In this document: in pieces, positions 1 through 7,604 of the stretch
Layout: each line of letters begins with the position of its first letter
Numbering within the stretch: the stretch's first letter is position 1
NCBI GenBank assembly: GCA_003641675.1
Contig: QNBI01000018.1
Location: 1-12,131 of the forward strand
Direction of reading: 5' to 3'
Origin: Spirochaetota bacterium
GTDB taxonomy: Bacteria > Spirochaetota > Spirochaetia > SZUA-6
DNA length: 12,131 bases
Translations under genes and position numbers: made by a program
The notes under the pieces: generated by a model
Told to the model about the DNA's origin: nothing
Database searches by the model: none
Seen by the model: only the letters and a program-made list of their open reading frames with translations

Positions 1-351
1 ATCTTTTCCCTGCTGATGATAGGAATAGGCAAGGCTAGCCATTATTTTTGTATTTTTGCTGTCCTCTTTTAGCAGATTTAAGAGAATATCATTTGCCGTG
101 TCGTTCTGCCTTAAGCCAAGATAAGCCAAAGCAAGATTAAACCGTGCCTGGGTTAGGCTGTCGTCCATTTTTACTGCCTCGTTATAGTAAAAAACAGCTT
201 TGTCGTACTTCTCGAGGTCAAAATAGGCGTTGGCTATGTTGTAGTACTCACCTGCCAAATCTCTTGGAGAAACACCGGTTGCGCATCCGGAGAACAGATA
301 AAGCAGCGGGAATACTAAAGACAATAGTAATGCGAATAATTTTAATCTCAT
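1..351 (-). CDS. TPR-containing lipoprotein, N-terminal part (3' end outside window)
   Basis: The reading frame is open from an ATG at 351 to the left edge (117 codons, no stop seen), so the C-terminus is missing. The N-terminus is a lipoprotein signal: a basic start (MRLK), a hydrophobic stretch rich in Leu and Phe, then a lipobox-like FSGC with the acylated cysteine at residue 23. After it come helical pairs of TPR type, for example the stretch with YYNIANAYFDLEKYDKAV at about residues 37-54 and RFNLALAYLGL at about 71-81. The protein is therefore probably anchored in a membrane, facing the periplasm or cell surface, and acts as a protein-binding scaffold; TPR lipoproteins of this kind include PilF/PilW-like and BamD-like proteins, but nothing seen here decides between them. 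It is divergent from metX. No Shine-Dalgarno is visible; a TATAAT lies 9 nt before the ATG. Confidence 0.8.
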   Translation of the reverse strand, partial: MRLKLFALLLSLVFPLLYLFSGCATGVSPRDLAGEYYNIANAYFDLEKYDKAVFYYNEAVKMDDSLTQARFNLALAYLGLRQNDTANDILLNLLKEDSKNTKIMASLAYSYHQQGKD

Positions 352-360
352 TTTTAAAGG

Positions 361-390
361 ATTATATACCTTTTAAAGAACTTTCTGCAA
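361..390 (-). promoter_or_regulatory. Candidate sigma-70 promoter of the TPR lipoprotein gene
   Basis: On the minus strand a perfect -10 TATAAT (366 to 361) lies 9 nt upstream of the ATG at 351. A weak -35, TTGCAG (390 to 385), is 18 nt further upstream. Transcription would begin within a few bases of the start codon, which fits the lack of a Shine-Dalgarno. Confidence 0.5.
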
Positions 391-450
391 ATAGCAATTA
401 TATGTTAAAAACATATTAAGTCTAATTTTTGCCTTTTTGACTATTATATC

Positions 451-481
451 GGTATTGACACCGCCGACGGCAGTTAATACC
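451..481. promoter_or_regulatory. Palindrome/hairpin in the metX promoter (candidate operator)
   Basis: The arms GGTATTGAC (451-459) and GTTAATACC (473-481) are complementary over 9 positions with one G-T pair. Inside them CCG (461-463) and CGG (468-470) can pair around a 4-nt loop. The left arm contains the -35 hexamer and the right arm runs into the -10 of the candidate metX promoter, so a DNA operator for a dimeric repressor is the simpler reading. If transcription starts further upstream, it would instead form a stable RNA hairpin 13 nt before the ATG. It does not match a SAM riboswitch that I recognise. Confidence 0.5.
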
Positions 482-483
482 AT
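455..483 (+). promoter_or_regulatory. Candidate sigma-70 promoter of metX-metW
   Basis: A perfect -35 TTGACA (455-460), a 17-bp spacer and a weaker -10 TACCAT (478-483, four of six consensus bases). The predicted start is near 490, about 5 nt before the metX ATG at 495, so the mRNA would be almost leaderless; no Shine-Dalgarno precedes the ATG. The promoter is embedded in the palindrome at 451-481. Confidence 0.5.
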
Positions 484-494
484 ATCGGACAACC

Positions 495-1646
495 ATGACA
501 AAAGAACCTGCAGATACGGCAGTTAAAAACAACATAGTTATCCCTGAGGATTATGAATTTGCATATCCTCCGAGCGAGATGGTTTTGGAAAGCGGAAAAA
601 AACTCGGGCCGATAAATATCCGTTATGAAACCTACGGAAGATTAAATAAGGATAAATCAAATGCAATTCTAATTGTCCATGCCTTTTCCGGCGATGCTCA
701 TGCGGCAGGGTACCATTCGGAAGATGATAAATCTCCCGGGTGGTGGGATAATATGATAGGCCCCGGAAAAGCTTTTGATACTTCCAAATACTATATTATA
801 TGCTCAAATGTTATAGGAGGATGCCAGGGCTCAACAGGCCCTGCTTCCATTAACCCTGAAACAGGTAAACCATACGGATTATCCTTTCCGGTTGTCACTA
901 TCAGCGATATGGTAAAAGCTCAGTACAGGCTTGTTTTCGAACATTTAAGGCTCCCATTTCTATATGCCGTTGCCGGAGGGTCTATGGGCGGAATGCAGGC
1001 TCTGGAATGGAGTGTAGCCTATCCTGATTTCGTTAAATCTGCACTAATCCTTGCTTCCACTGCAAGAATTACCGCACAGGGTATTGCATTCGATGCCGTA
1101 GGCCGTAATGCAATAGTATCCGACCCGAGATGGCAGAACGGCGATTACTACGGCAAAAAAATTCCCGCAAGGGGCCTTTCCATTGCACGTATGGTCGGGC
1201 ATATAACATATCTTTCCGACGAATCGATGGGAATGAAATTCGGAAGAAGGCTACAGACCAGACAGAAGTACGGGTATGATTTCACTGACGAATTCGAGGT
1301 GGAAAGTTATCTGCATCACCAGGGAGACAAATTTGTTGAACGTTTCGATGCAAATTCCTACCTCTATATTACAAAAGCTATGGACTACTTTGACCTGGGT
1401 GCAAAGTACGGAAGTCTTCCGCAGGCTTTTAGCAGAGCAAAAGCTAAATACCTTGTTGTCTCATTTTCCTCCGACTGGCTGTACCCTCCGTATCAATCCA
1501 AAGAGATGGTATTTGCTATGATAAAAAGCGGAAGAGACGTCTCGTATATAGAATTGAACTCTCCATACGGGCACGATTCCTTTCTGCTGGAAACAACAAG
1601 GCAGAAGAAAATAATTAAATCATTCCTGGAAAGTGTAAATGTATAG
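495..1646 (+). CDS. metX: Homoserine O-acyltransferase MetX
   Basis: A 383-residue alpha/beta-hydrolase-fold enzyme of the MetX family (usual length about 350-400). It transfers an acyl group from acetyl-CoA, or in some family members succinyl-CoA, to the hydroxyl of L-homoserine, the committed step of methionine synthesis in the cytoplasm. Visible family motifs are HAFSGDAHA (62-70), [12 protein letters not shown] (105-116), the nucleophile elbow [12 protein letters not shown] with Ser163, SSDWLYPP with Asp327, and SPYGHDSFL with His360-Asp361; the catalytic triad is thus complete (Ser163, Asp327, His360). The acyl donor cannot be decided by eye. The gene overlaps metW by 8 nt, which indicates translational coupling and the MetX-MetW partnership known from proteobacteria. 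No metY or metZ is seen nearby. The ATG at 495 is the only sensible start, though it lacks a Shine-Dalgarno. Confidence 0.96.
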   Translation: MTKEPADTAVKNNIVIPEDYEFAYPPSEMVLESGKKLGPINIRYETYGRLNKDKSNAILIVHAFSGDAHAAGYHSEDDKSPGWWDNMIGPGKAFDTSKYYIICSNVIGGCQGSTGPASINPETGKPYGLSFPVVTISDMVKAQYRLVFEHLRLPFLYAVAGGSMGGMQALEWSVAYPDFVKSALILASTARITAQGIAFDAVGRNAIVSDPRWQNGDYYGKKIPARGLSIARMVGHITYLSDESMGMKFGRRLQTRQKYGYDFTDEFEVESYLHHQGDKFVERFDANSYLYITKAMDYFDLGAKYGSLPQAFSRAKAKYLVVSFSSDWLYPPYQSKEMVFAMIKSGRDVSYIELNSPYGHDSFLLETTRQKKIIKSFLESVNV

Positions 1647-2244
1647 CTTAAAACGCCCTCATTTAAACTACAAAATTATAACCGAAATCATAGAAGAGGG
1701 AAGCAGTGTCTTAGACCTTGGATGCGGCGACGGCGAGCTTTTATACCGATTAAAAAAGCAGAAAGGTATATCGGGGCGCGGTGTGGAGATAGAAGAACGA
1801 ATGATAATGGAGTGCATTTCCAAGGGTATCTCGGTTTTTCAGGGCAACCTGGACGAAGGCTTAAAAGACTACGGCACAAACAGCTATGATTACGTTATTC
1901 TTAACCAGACTCTGCAGGTAACCCATAAACCGGTTCTTGTCCTTAAAGAAATGCTAAGGGTAGGCAGAAAGGCTATTATCTCTTTCCCAAACTTCGGCCA
2001 GCTCAAACTCAGGTTTCAGCTTCTCTTCAAAGGGCGCATGCCTGTAACGAAAGATCTGCCGTACCAATGGTATAATACACCAAACATCCATCTCTGCACA
2101 CGAAAAGACTTTTTAGTACTCTGCAGAGAGAATAATATTAGGATTATTGAGGAAATTGATATTAGAGAAGGTTACAGAATAAATTCTATCTTTGCCAATT
2201 CTCGTTCATCCGAAGTTATTTTTATCCTTGAAAAATACGTCTAA
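1639..2244 (+). CDS. metW: MetW, methionine biosynthesis methyltransferase-fold protein
   Basis: A 201-residue class I SAM-dependent methyltransferase-fold protein matching MetW in length and in signature stretches. Motif I is LDLGCGDGE (25-33), followed by the acidic strand end GVEIEE (48-53), [11 protein letters not shown] (83-93), the MetW-typical [14 protein letters not shown] (107-120), and [14 protein letters not shown] (141-154). MetW is encoded next to metX in many proteobacteria and some other phyla, and is reported there to be needed for, or to activate, MetX in methionine synthesis; its own methylation substrate, if any, is not established. The start ATG lies inside the end of metX (ATGTATAG overlap), with GGAAAG about 5 nt upstream as a ribosome-binding site within metX. 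The 3' end overlaps the glnE stop codon in opposite orientation by 4 nt. Confidence 0.94.
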   Translation: MYSLKRPHLNYKIITEIIEEGSSVLDLGCGDGELLYRLKKQKGISGRGVEIEERMIMECISKGISVFQGNLDEGLKDYGTNSYDYVILNQTLQVTHKPVLVLKEMLRVGRKAIISFPNFGQLKLRFQLLFKGRMPVTKDLPYQWYNTPNIHLCTRKDFLVLCRENNIRIIEEIDIREGYRINSIFANSRSSEVIFILEKYV

Positions 2245-2251
2245 AAAGACG
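2238..2251. terminator. Short hairpin at the metW/glnE convergent junction, possible bidirectional terminator
   Basis: CGTCT (2238-2242) and AGACG (2247-2251) form a perfect 5-bp stem around a 4-nt A/T loop, overlapping both stop codons. On the minus strand the stem is followed by TATTTTT, on the plus strand by an A/T-rich stretch with a shorter T run. It is short for an intrinsic terminator, so efficiency is doubtful, but the place is right for both glnE and metW. Confidence 0.45.
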
Positions 2252-5200
2252 CAAATATTTCTTCATAAGAACTGCGGACTCTCTTCCGGCAGTCTTTTAG
2301 CAGAGAGAAGAATTGATCTGCAGAAACGTTCCTGCCGAGGACTCGCTTTGCAAGGGCTGTGACCTTTCCAGGTTTATCTGGAATAACATGCAGCTGCCTG
2401 TTTTCGAATATCTGCAGAAAATGCTCCACTCTGCGGAGAAAAAGGTAGTCCTTAACAATCTGTTCTTTTCTATCCTCTGTAATTATCCCTGAGTCTGTTA
2501 ACAGCTCAAGCGATTTAAGAGTATTTATATTAATAATATCATTGTTTATTCTTCCGTATACAAGCTGTAAAACCTGTACTGAGAATTCTATGTCCCTTAT
2601 GCCGCCGTAACCGTTTTTAATATCAATATTTTCCTTATCATTTTCGGAATTCGTACGGTTTCTTAAGCCTTTAACCGATGCAATCGTGTCTTCCCTTGAA
2701 AACCGTGTAAATGCGGCCGGTTTAACAATATCCAGTACAACCTTTCCGAATGCTGTATTTCCAGCAATAGGCCTTAATTTAATTAAAGCCTGAATTTCCC
2801 ATAGAGCTGCTTTTTCCCTGTAATAGCGCAAGAATCCCGAAAAAGGATAGGCCACTTCCCCTGAGCTCCCGTAGGGACGCAGACGTAAATCCACACGGTA
2901 GCAGTAGCCTTCATCCGTGTGCACGGAAATATCACGGAAAATCTTTCGTACGGCCTTTTTAAGTTCGGGGACATCTTCATCTCCAATTTCCGAATCATCA
3001 TACACGGCAAGAAGGTCAATATCGGAGCTGTAGTTTAGTTCTTCTCCGCCCAATTTGCCGAAGGCAAAGATGCAAAAATAATCCAGAATACTGTTCCTGT
3101 ACTCATTTTTCTCCTTTTCGGTAACTACTTCCACTATGCATTCCGCGAGTTCGGACAATTCGAGCATTATTTCCTTAATAGATTTATTAAAGCATATATC
3201 CCGAGTCCCGATTCTTAACAGTTCACGTTTCTTAAATTTTCTTAATCCGTTAAGCCATGCAGAGTCATCTGATAAAAACGCATCCAGATGAGAGTGCATA
3301 TCATTGAACATATCACTCTTTGAGCGTACATTGTTGATTACTTTAGAGATTGTTATCCAATCGAAAAAATCAGGATTATTTATAAGCGTATTAGACAAAA
3401 ACTGGCTTCCCGAAAAAATGTTTAAAAGTATATCAAGACGTTTCGGCTGGGACAGAAGCAGGCTGTAATTTTCCTTTAAATCCGAAAGGGAAGCGGAGAA
3501 TCTCTCCCAGTTGTTAAGAGCCATATCCGGATCCGGAAGCCGTACAAGTATATCGGCTGCCAGGACTGCAAGTTTTGAAAAAATGTCGAGGATAGCTTCT
3601 TCCTCGTTCCTCTTTCCGGAAAGTTTCTTATTTCCGGAAAGTTTCTTAAGGTTTTTGTAGGCCCTGTTTATATCGGTAATTCCAATTCTGGACAGTATGA
3701 GCTTTTTGCGGCTGTCCGATATTTCATCGTACATTATGAGGTCCGCTATATTTCCGAAGCCCTCACCGGGAATTGACCTTTTGCCTAAATGCTTCTTTAA
3801 AAATGCACGAATTCTTGCAGTATGCAGTTCAAAGTCTATATGAAGAGCTTGTGCAGGTGTTATTCCATCGCTGTATTTATAGTTAAGCCGTCTTGCCAGG
3901 TGATCGAACTCCGGAGAATCCCTTTCCGGAAGAAACAAATCCTTTGCCGAACCTCTCAACATTCTTAAACCGTTTATTACTTCCCTTAAAAAGTAATATG
4001 CATTAACAAGGTTATCAGATTCTCCCGGTTCCAGCACCCCTGTACTGGCGAGGCCGTTGAGCGCCTCATGAATCCGAGGGGTTTTTAGTACACTGTATTT
4101 ACCGCCGTACTTCACCTGCAGTATCTGTACTGCATATTCAAGATCCACCAAAGCTCCCGGACTGTACTTTGCATTGAGCTTTTTCCCTTTGGCTTTTTCT
4201 TTGTATTGTTTCTCTCTTAACTCTCTAATTTCTTCTACATCTATGCTCTGTGAAGTATAAACTATGTCATCACGAATCCGCTCCACCATAGAACCGAATT
4301 CTATGCTGCCGCCTACAGCTCTTAATCTAACCAGAGCGAGTCTTTCATAGGAATGAGCCTTTCCTCCTCTGCCGTAATACCTGCAGAATCTGTCGAGGCT
4401 GCAGGCTAAGGGGCCCGATTTACCATACGGTCTAAGCCTTAAGTCAATCTGAAAAATACCTTCCTGCTTGGAATGGATTAACTTTACCGCCCTTTTAACA
4501 ACCTCTTCGAAAAATTGAGAATTAGGTATGCTGTTATTTCCATCGGTTTCGCCATTGTCACTGTAGACAACCATTATTTCTATATCAGAGGCGTAGCCCA
4601 GAGCGCTGCCTCCCATTTTACCGAGCCCCAGAATAGAGTATTCCGCTTCCACCCCTGCAACTGTCCTCGGCCTGCCGTACTGTCCCGAAAGGTCCGTATA
4701 AATCTCTGCAAAGGCATAGTCGAGAATACATTCCGCAAGCTGCGTTAAATTTATGCTTAAACGGCGCAGGTCCCATTGCGGGGTAAGTATATGATTTAAG
4801 TCCATGAGGAAAATTTCTCTGTCCTTAAACTCATTTAAAAGCTTTTCTTTTGCTTTAAGGTTTTTGGCAGTTTTGATATACCCTTTAAATCTGCTGCAGA
4901 GAGATTCCGGCTCTTCTGTAAATGTTCTGTTTTTAAGGTACGGCCTAAGCATTGGGATAAGCGTTTCATAGTGCAGCCTTATAAAATCCTCCCACAAAAA
5001 ATCGCTTACCCCCAAAAGCCTGGCAAGTCCATACAGAATATCCGGATCGGAAAGAGTATTTAGCCACTCGGATTTATTATGCATTATAAGCATACTGTGC
5101 AGGAGGTCTTCGAATCGTACTAAGGCCGTATAGGGGTCCGGAGAAATGGAAAGGAAATATGTGAACTGCTTTGTGAACAGAACGGACAGCTTTAGTCTGT

Positions 5201-5948
5201 CCAGCTTGACACTATCTAAAATCTTTTTTTTCTTGAGATCCGTAAAGAGAAATTCATCTTCGACCCTTTTCCCGACAGTTTTAATGCTTACATGCTCTAT
5301 TGAAATATTCTGCATGGAGAGAGCCGTACCCATGGCGTAGAGAAAAAACGGCGTATCCTCGGTAAACACCTGCATTCTGTTAAAATCCGGCATACTGTTA
5401 TCTAAATTTATTTCTATGGGATACAGCACAGGAGATGCCTTCATAGAAGCTGCAAGGCTTCTCGCAGCCATTTCATTTACCATGGATTTTGCATTGCTAA
5501 CAGCCTCTTCGCAGCCTTTTTCCAGGAGCATAAAGGGCTCTTTTAGAGCGGATTCCACATTCCGTTTCCAGTCGGCAATATCTATGCCCGGAGGAACACT
5601 TCCTGTGAAATAATCTATTATTTTTCTCGGCTTCCTTTCAGAGGTTTTAAGGGTGAATATCTCTCCGGATTTTATATCCATTCCAAGGGAGGCAAGGATG
5701 CCTGTTATTATGGAAAAAACAAAGGGGAAATCATATGCAATTACAGTACAGCTTATACCGCTTCTGCTCTGCTCCGCATACACTTTAACAGGTTTATCCG
5801 GCGTTACCGAATTAAGGTTTCTAATATGCCTGCACACATCATGGACAGAAAATAAAGCAGAGTAGCGGCTGCCCAGAACCTGTATATGTTTCTTTACAGT
5901 TTCTATATCAAGATCCGGGCAGTTTCTAAGTATATTTATAGCTTTCAA
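2241..5948 (-). CDS. glnE: Glutamine synthetase adenylyltransferase/deadenylylase with N-terminal GlnD-type ACT domains
   Basis: A 1235-residue bifunctional enzyme predicted to add AMP to, and remove it from, the tyrosine of GlnA; typical GlnE is about 950 residues. Two nucleotidyltransferase halves are clear: GLGKMGGSALGYASDIEI (441-458) with IDLRLRPYG (501-509), and AFGKLGGEELNYSSDIDL (962-979) with VDLRLRPYG (1019-1027). Each is followed by a helical bundle opened by VDLEYAVQILQ (601-611) or GYGGIRDIEFSVQVLQ (1113-1128). By eye the first half resembles the C-terminal (adenylylating) half of E. coli GlnE and the second the N-terminal (deadenylylating) half, so the order looks reversed. The extra N-terminus holds two ACT-like domains, about 55-118 and 188-245, resembling the GlnD pair (IFTL at 97-100; GKRVEDEFLF at 226-235). 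The start is a TTG at 5948; an in-frame TGA lies 18 nt upstream and the next Met would cut ACT1. It follows glnA by 52 bp without a terminator, so cotranscription is likely. Confidence 0.92.
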   Translation of the reverse strand: MKAINILRNCPDLDIETVKKHIQVLGSRYSALFSVHDVCRHIRNLNSVTPDKPVKVYAEQSRSGISCTVIAYDFPFVFSIITGILASLGMDIKSGEIFTLKTSERKPRKIIDYFTGSVPPGIDIADWKRNVESALKEPFMLLEKGCEEAVSNAKSMVNEMAARSLAASMKASPVLYPIEINLDNSMPDFNRMQVFTEDTPFFLYAMGTALSMQNISIEHVSIKTVGKRVEDEFLFTDLKKKKILDSVKLDRLKLSVLFTKQFTYFLSISPDPYTALVRFEDLLHSMLIMHNKSEWLNTLSDPDILYGLARLLGVSDFLWEDFIRLHYETLIPMLRPYLKNRTFTEEPESLCSRFKGYIKTAKNLKAKEKLLNEFKDREIFLMDLNHILTPQWDLRRLSINLTQLAECILDYAFAEIYTDLSGQYGRPRTVAGVEAEYSILGLGKMGGSALGYASDIEIMVVYSDNGETDGNNSIPNSQFFEEVVKRAVKLIHSKQEGIFQIDLRLRPYGKSGPLACSLDRFCRYYGRGGKAHSYERLALVRLRAVGGSIEFGSMVERIRDDIVYTSQSIDVEEIRELREKQYKEKAKGKKLNAKYSPGALVDLEYAVQILQVKYGGKYSVLKTPRIHEALNGLASTGVLEPGESDNLVNAYYFLREVINGLRMLRGSAKDLFLPERDSPEFDHLARRLNYKYSDGITPAQALHIDFELHTARIRAFLKKHLGKRSIPGEGFGNIADLIMYDEISDSRKKLILSRIGITDINRAYKNLKKLSGNKKLSGKRNEEEAILDIFSKLAVLAADILVRLPDPDMALNNWERFSASLSDLKENYSLLLSQPKRLDILLNIFSGSQFLSNTLINNPDFFDWITISKVINNVRSKSDMFNDMHSHLDAFLSDDSAWLNGLRKFKKRELLRIGTRDICFNKSIKEIMLELSELAECIVEVVTEKEKNEYRNSILDYFCIFAFGKLGGEELNYSSDIDLLAVYDDSEIGDEDVPELKKAVRKIFRDISVHTDEGYCYRVDLRLRPYGSSGEVAYPFSGFLRYYREKAALWEIQALIKLRPIAGNTAFGKVVLDIVKPAAFTRFSREDTIASVKGLRNRTNSENDKENIDIKNGYGGIRDIEFSVQVLQLVYGRINNDIININTLKSLELLTDSGIITEDRKEQIVKDYLFLRRVEHFLQIFENRQLHVIPDKPGKVTALAKRVLGRNVSADQFFSLLKDCRKRVRSSYEEIFASF
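3613..3648 (-). repeat. Perfect 18-bp tandem duplication inside glnE
   Basis: Two identical 18-bp units (3613-3630 and 3631-3648) sit side by side. They encode KKLSGN-KKLSGK at residues 768-779, in the charged linker between the two catalytic halves. The frame is kept, and the perfect DNA identity suggests a recent slip or duplication. Confidence 0.9.
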
Positions 5949-6000
5949 TTCATAACTATAGTATCAAAAAAAGCCAAATTAAAAAAGAGAGCAGCAAATA

Positions 6001-7416
6001 TTAAATATCGTAGTACAGTGCAAACTCCCATGGATGCGGCCTTAAGTCAAGAGCCTGTACCTCATGCGTGAGTTTATACTCTATCCATGTGTCAATAACA
6101 TCCGGAGTAAATACGTCACCCCTAAGCAGATACTCATTGTCCCTTTTTAATTCATCAAGGGCTTCTCTTAAAGAACCCGGAGTTTTCCGCACCTGGGCAA
6201 GTTCTTCCGGCGGCAGGTCATAAATGTCCTTATCAAGAGGTTCACCGGGATCTGTTTTGTTAATTATACCGTCCAGAACAGCCATAAGGAGTGCCGAAAA
6301 TCCGAGATATGGATTGGAACTTGGATCCGGACAGCGGAATTCAAGCCTTTTTGTTTTCGGGGATGTTGAATACATGGGTATTCTCACCGCCGCACTTCTG
6401 TTTCTTCTAGAATATGCAAGGTTCACAGGCGCTTCAAACCCCGGGACCAGCCGTTTATAGCTGTTTGTTGTAGGGTTTGTAAACGCAAGGAGTGAACCTG
6501 CATGTTTCAGTATTCCTCCTATGGCAAAGAGAGCCATTTCCGAAAGACCTGCATATCCGTCGCCTGCAAAGAGGTTGCTTTTACCCTTCCACAGAGATAT
6601 ATGCACATGCATACCGCTGCCGTTATCGTTAAAAAGAGGCTTCGGCATAAATGTAACTGTTTTACCGGCTTTAAGTGCAGTATTCTTAATAACATATTTG
6701 TATTTTAACAGGTTATCCGCACATTTCAGCAGTGAATCAAACTGGATATCTATCTCCGCCTGTCCGCCTGTGGCAACCTCATGGTGCTGCGCTTCTACGT
6801 GAATTCCAATTTTCTCCAATGTGAGCATCATTTCACTTCTTAAATCCTGCAGGCTGTCCATTGGAGGAACAGGGAAGTACCCTTCTTTGTATCTCGGTTT
6901 ATAACCCAGGTTAGGTTCCTCTACCCTGCCGGAATTCCACTGGCCCTCTTTGGAATCTATATGATAGTATCCTTCATGGGCATTTTGATCGAACCTTATA
7001 TCGTCGAAAATAAAGAACTCCGCCTCCGGCCCAAAGTACGCTGTTTCCGCAATGCCGCTTTCCTTTAGATAATGGGTCGCTTTCCGTGCTATATTCCGCG
7101 GATCCCTTGAGTAGTCTTCACCTGTTATAGGATCACAGATATTGCAGATAAGAACAAGGGTCTTCGCTTTAAGAAAAGGATCTATAAATGCAGTTTCTGC
7201 GACCGGTTTAACAAGCATATCAGACTCATTAATACTCTGCCAGCCCCTAATACTGGACCCGTCTATGCCAAAACCATTCTCAAAAGAATCCTCTGTGAGC
7301 TCCCTTGCCGGCACAGATAAATGCTGCCATAAACCGGGGAAATCCATAAAGCGTAAATCAATAACCTCCACGCCATCGCCTTCAATAAGTTTCATCACAT
7401 CCTGTACTGTTTCCAT
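6001..7416 (-). CDS. glnA: Glutamine synthetase type I (GSI-beta)
   Basis: A 471-residue cytoplasmic enzyme that makes glutamine from glutamate, ammonia and ATP, normally as a dodecamer. Family motifs are all present: the Asp50 loop in DGSSIRGWQ (52-60), metal and substrate residues in FGPEAEFF (128-135), the ATP-binding stretch [16 protein letters not shown] (257-272), and NRSAAVRIP (339-347). [10 protein letters not shown] (396-405) places the adenylylation tyrosine at Tyr399, as expected for a GSI-beta enzyme and in agreement with a glnE gene downstream. Length matches E. coli GlnA (469). The ATG at 7416 is supported by AGGAGG (7433 to 7428) about 11 nt upstream, the only strong Shine-Dalgarno in this window. 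A sigma-54 promoter and two palindromes lie upstream, next to a NifA-like activator gene, so expression is probably under nitrogen or redox control. glnE follows in the same direction. Confidence 0.98.
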   Translation of the reverse strand: METVQDVMKLIEGDGVEVIDLRFMDFPGLWQHLSVPARELTEDSFENGFGIDGSSIRGWQSINESDMLVKPVAETAFIDPFLKAKTLVLICNICDPITGEDYSRDPRNIARKATHYLKESGIAETAYFGPEAEFFIFDDIRFDQNAHEGYYHIDSKEGQWNSGRVEEPNLGYKPRYKEGYFPVPPMDSLQDLRSEMMLTLEKIGIHVEAQHHEVATGGQAEIDIQFDSLLKCADNLLKYKYVIKNTALKAGKTVTFMPKPLFNDNGSGMHVHISLWKGKSNLFAGDGYAGLSEMALFAIGGILKHAGSLLAFTNPTTNSYKRLVPGFEAPVNLAYSRRNRSAAVRIPMYSTSPKTKRLEFRCPDPSSNPYLGFSALLMAVLDGIINKTDPGEPLDKDIYDLPPEELAQVRKTPGSLREALDELKRDNEYLLRGDVFTPDVIDTWIEYKLTHEVQALDLRPHPWEFALYYDI

Positions 7417-7427
7417 ACTATTACAAA

Positions 7428-7433
7428 CCTCCT
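7428..7433 (-). promoter_or_regulatory. Strong Shine-Dalgarno of glnA
   Basis: AGGAGG on the minus strand, 11 nt before the ATG at 7416, fixes the glnA start. It stands out because the other genes here have weak or no Shine-Dalgarno. Confidence 0.85.
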
Positions 7434-7480
7434 AAATTATCAGCTGTGTGTACTTTGCTTTAAATAGATAAAATCAATAA

Positions 7481-7497
7481 TGCAAGTATAATGCCAA
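7481..7497 (-). promoter_or_regulatory. Sigma-54 (-24/-12) promoter of glnA
   Basis: On the minus strand TTGGCA-N6-TTGCA (7497 to 7481) matches the RpoN consensus TTGGCACG-N4-TTGCW, with GG (7495-7494) and GC (7483-7482) at the required spacing of 10 intervening bases. Transcription is predicted to start near 7470, leaving a leader of about 54 nt before glnA. This fits a gene whose upstream neighbour encodes a sigma-54 activator. Confidence 0.85.
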
Positions 7498-7574
7498 CTC
7501 CCGAGTAAAATATTAACTCTCTGCATTATAAATAGTTAATTACATTTATAAGATTCTTGATTTTTCAACATATT

Positions 7575-7588
7575 CTACATAAATGTAG
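7575..7588. promoter_or_regulatory. Upstream activator palindrome A for glnA
   Basis: CTACATAAATGTAG is a perfect 14-bp inverted repeat with a 2-bp centre. Its centre is about 111 bp upstream of the predicted sigma-54 start, and 30 bp from a near-identical copy at 7605. The position and tandem arrangement are those of an enhancer site for a sigma-54 activator; the neighbouring NifA-like protein is the natural candidate to bind it, which is inference. Confidence 0.65.
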
Positions 7589-7604
7589 TTTCGAAGAATA
7601 TATC

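Noticed and set aside
144..419. Plus-strand reading frame of 91 codons at the left end.
   Set aside because: It lies opposite the TPR lipoprotein frame, which has a signal peptide, lipobox and TPR motifs; the plus-strand product has none.
451..494. SAM-sensing riboswitch in the metX leader.
   Set aside because: The 31-nt hairpin lacks the features of S-box, SAM-II or SAH motifs that I know, and the best promoter overlaps it, so little of it would be transcribed.
7525..7530. TATAAT on the minus strand as a second, sigma-70 promoter of glnA.
   Set aside because: No acceptable -35 hexamer is found 16-18 bp upstream, and the stretch is AT-rich.
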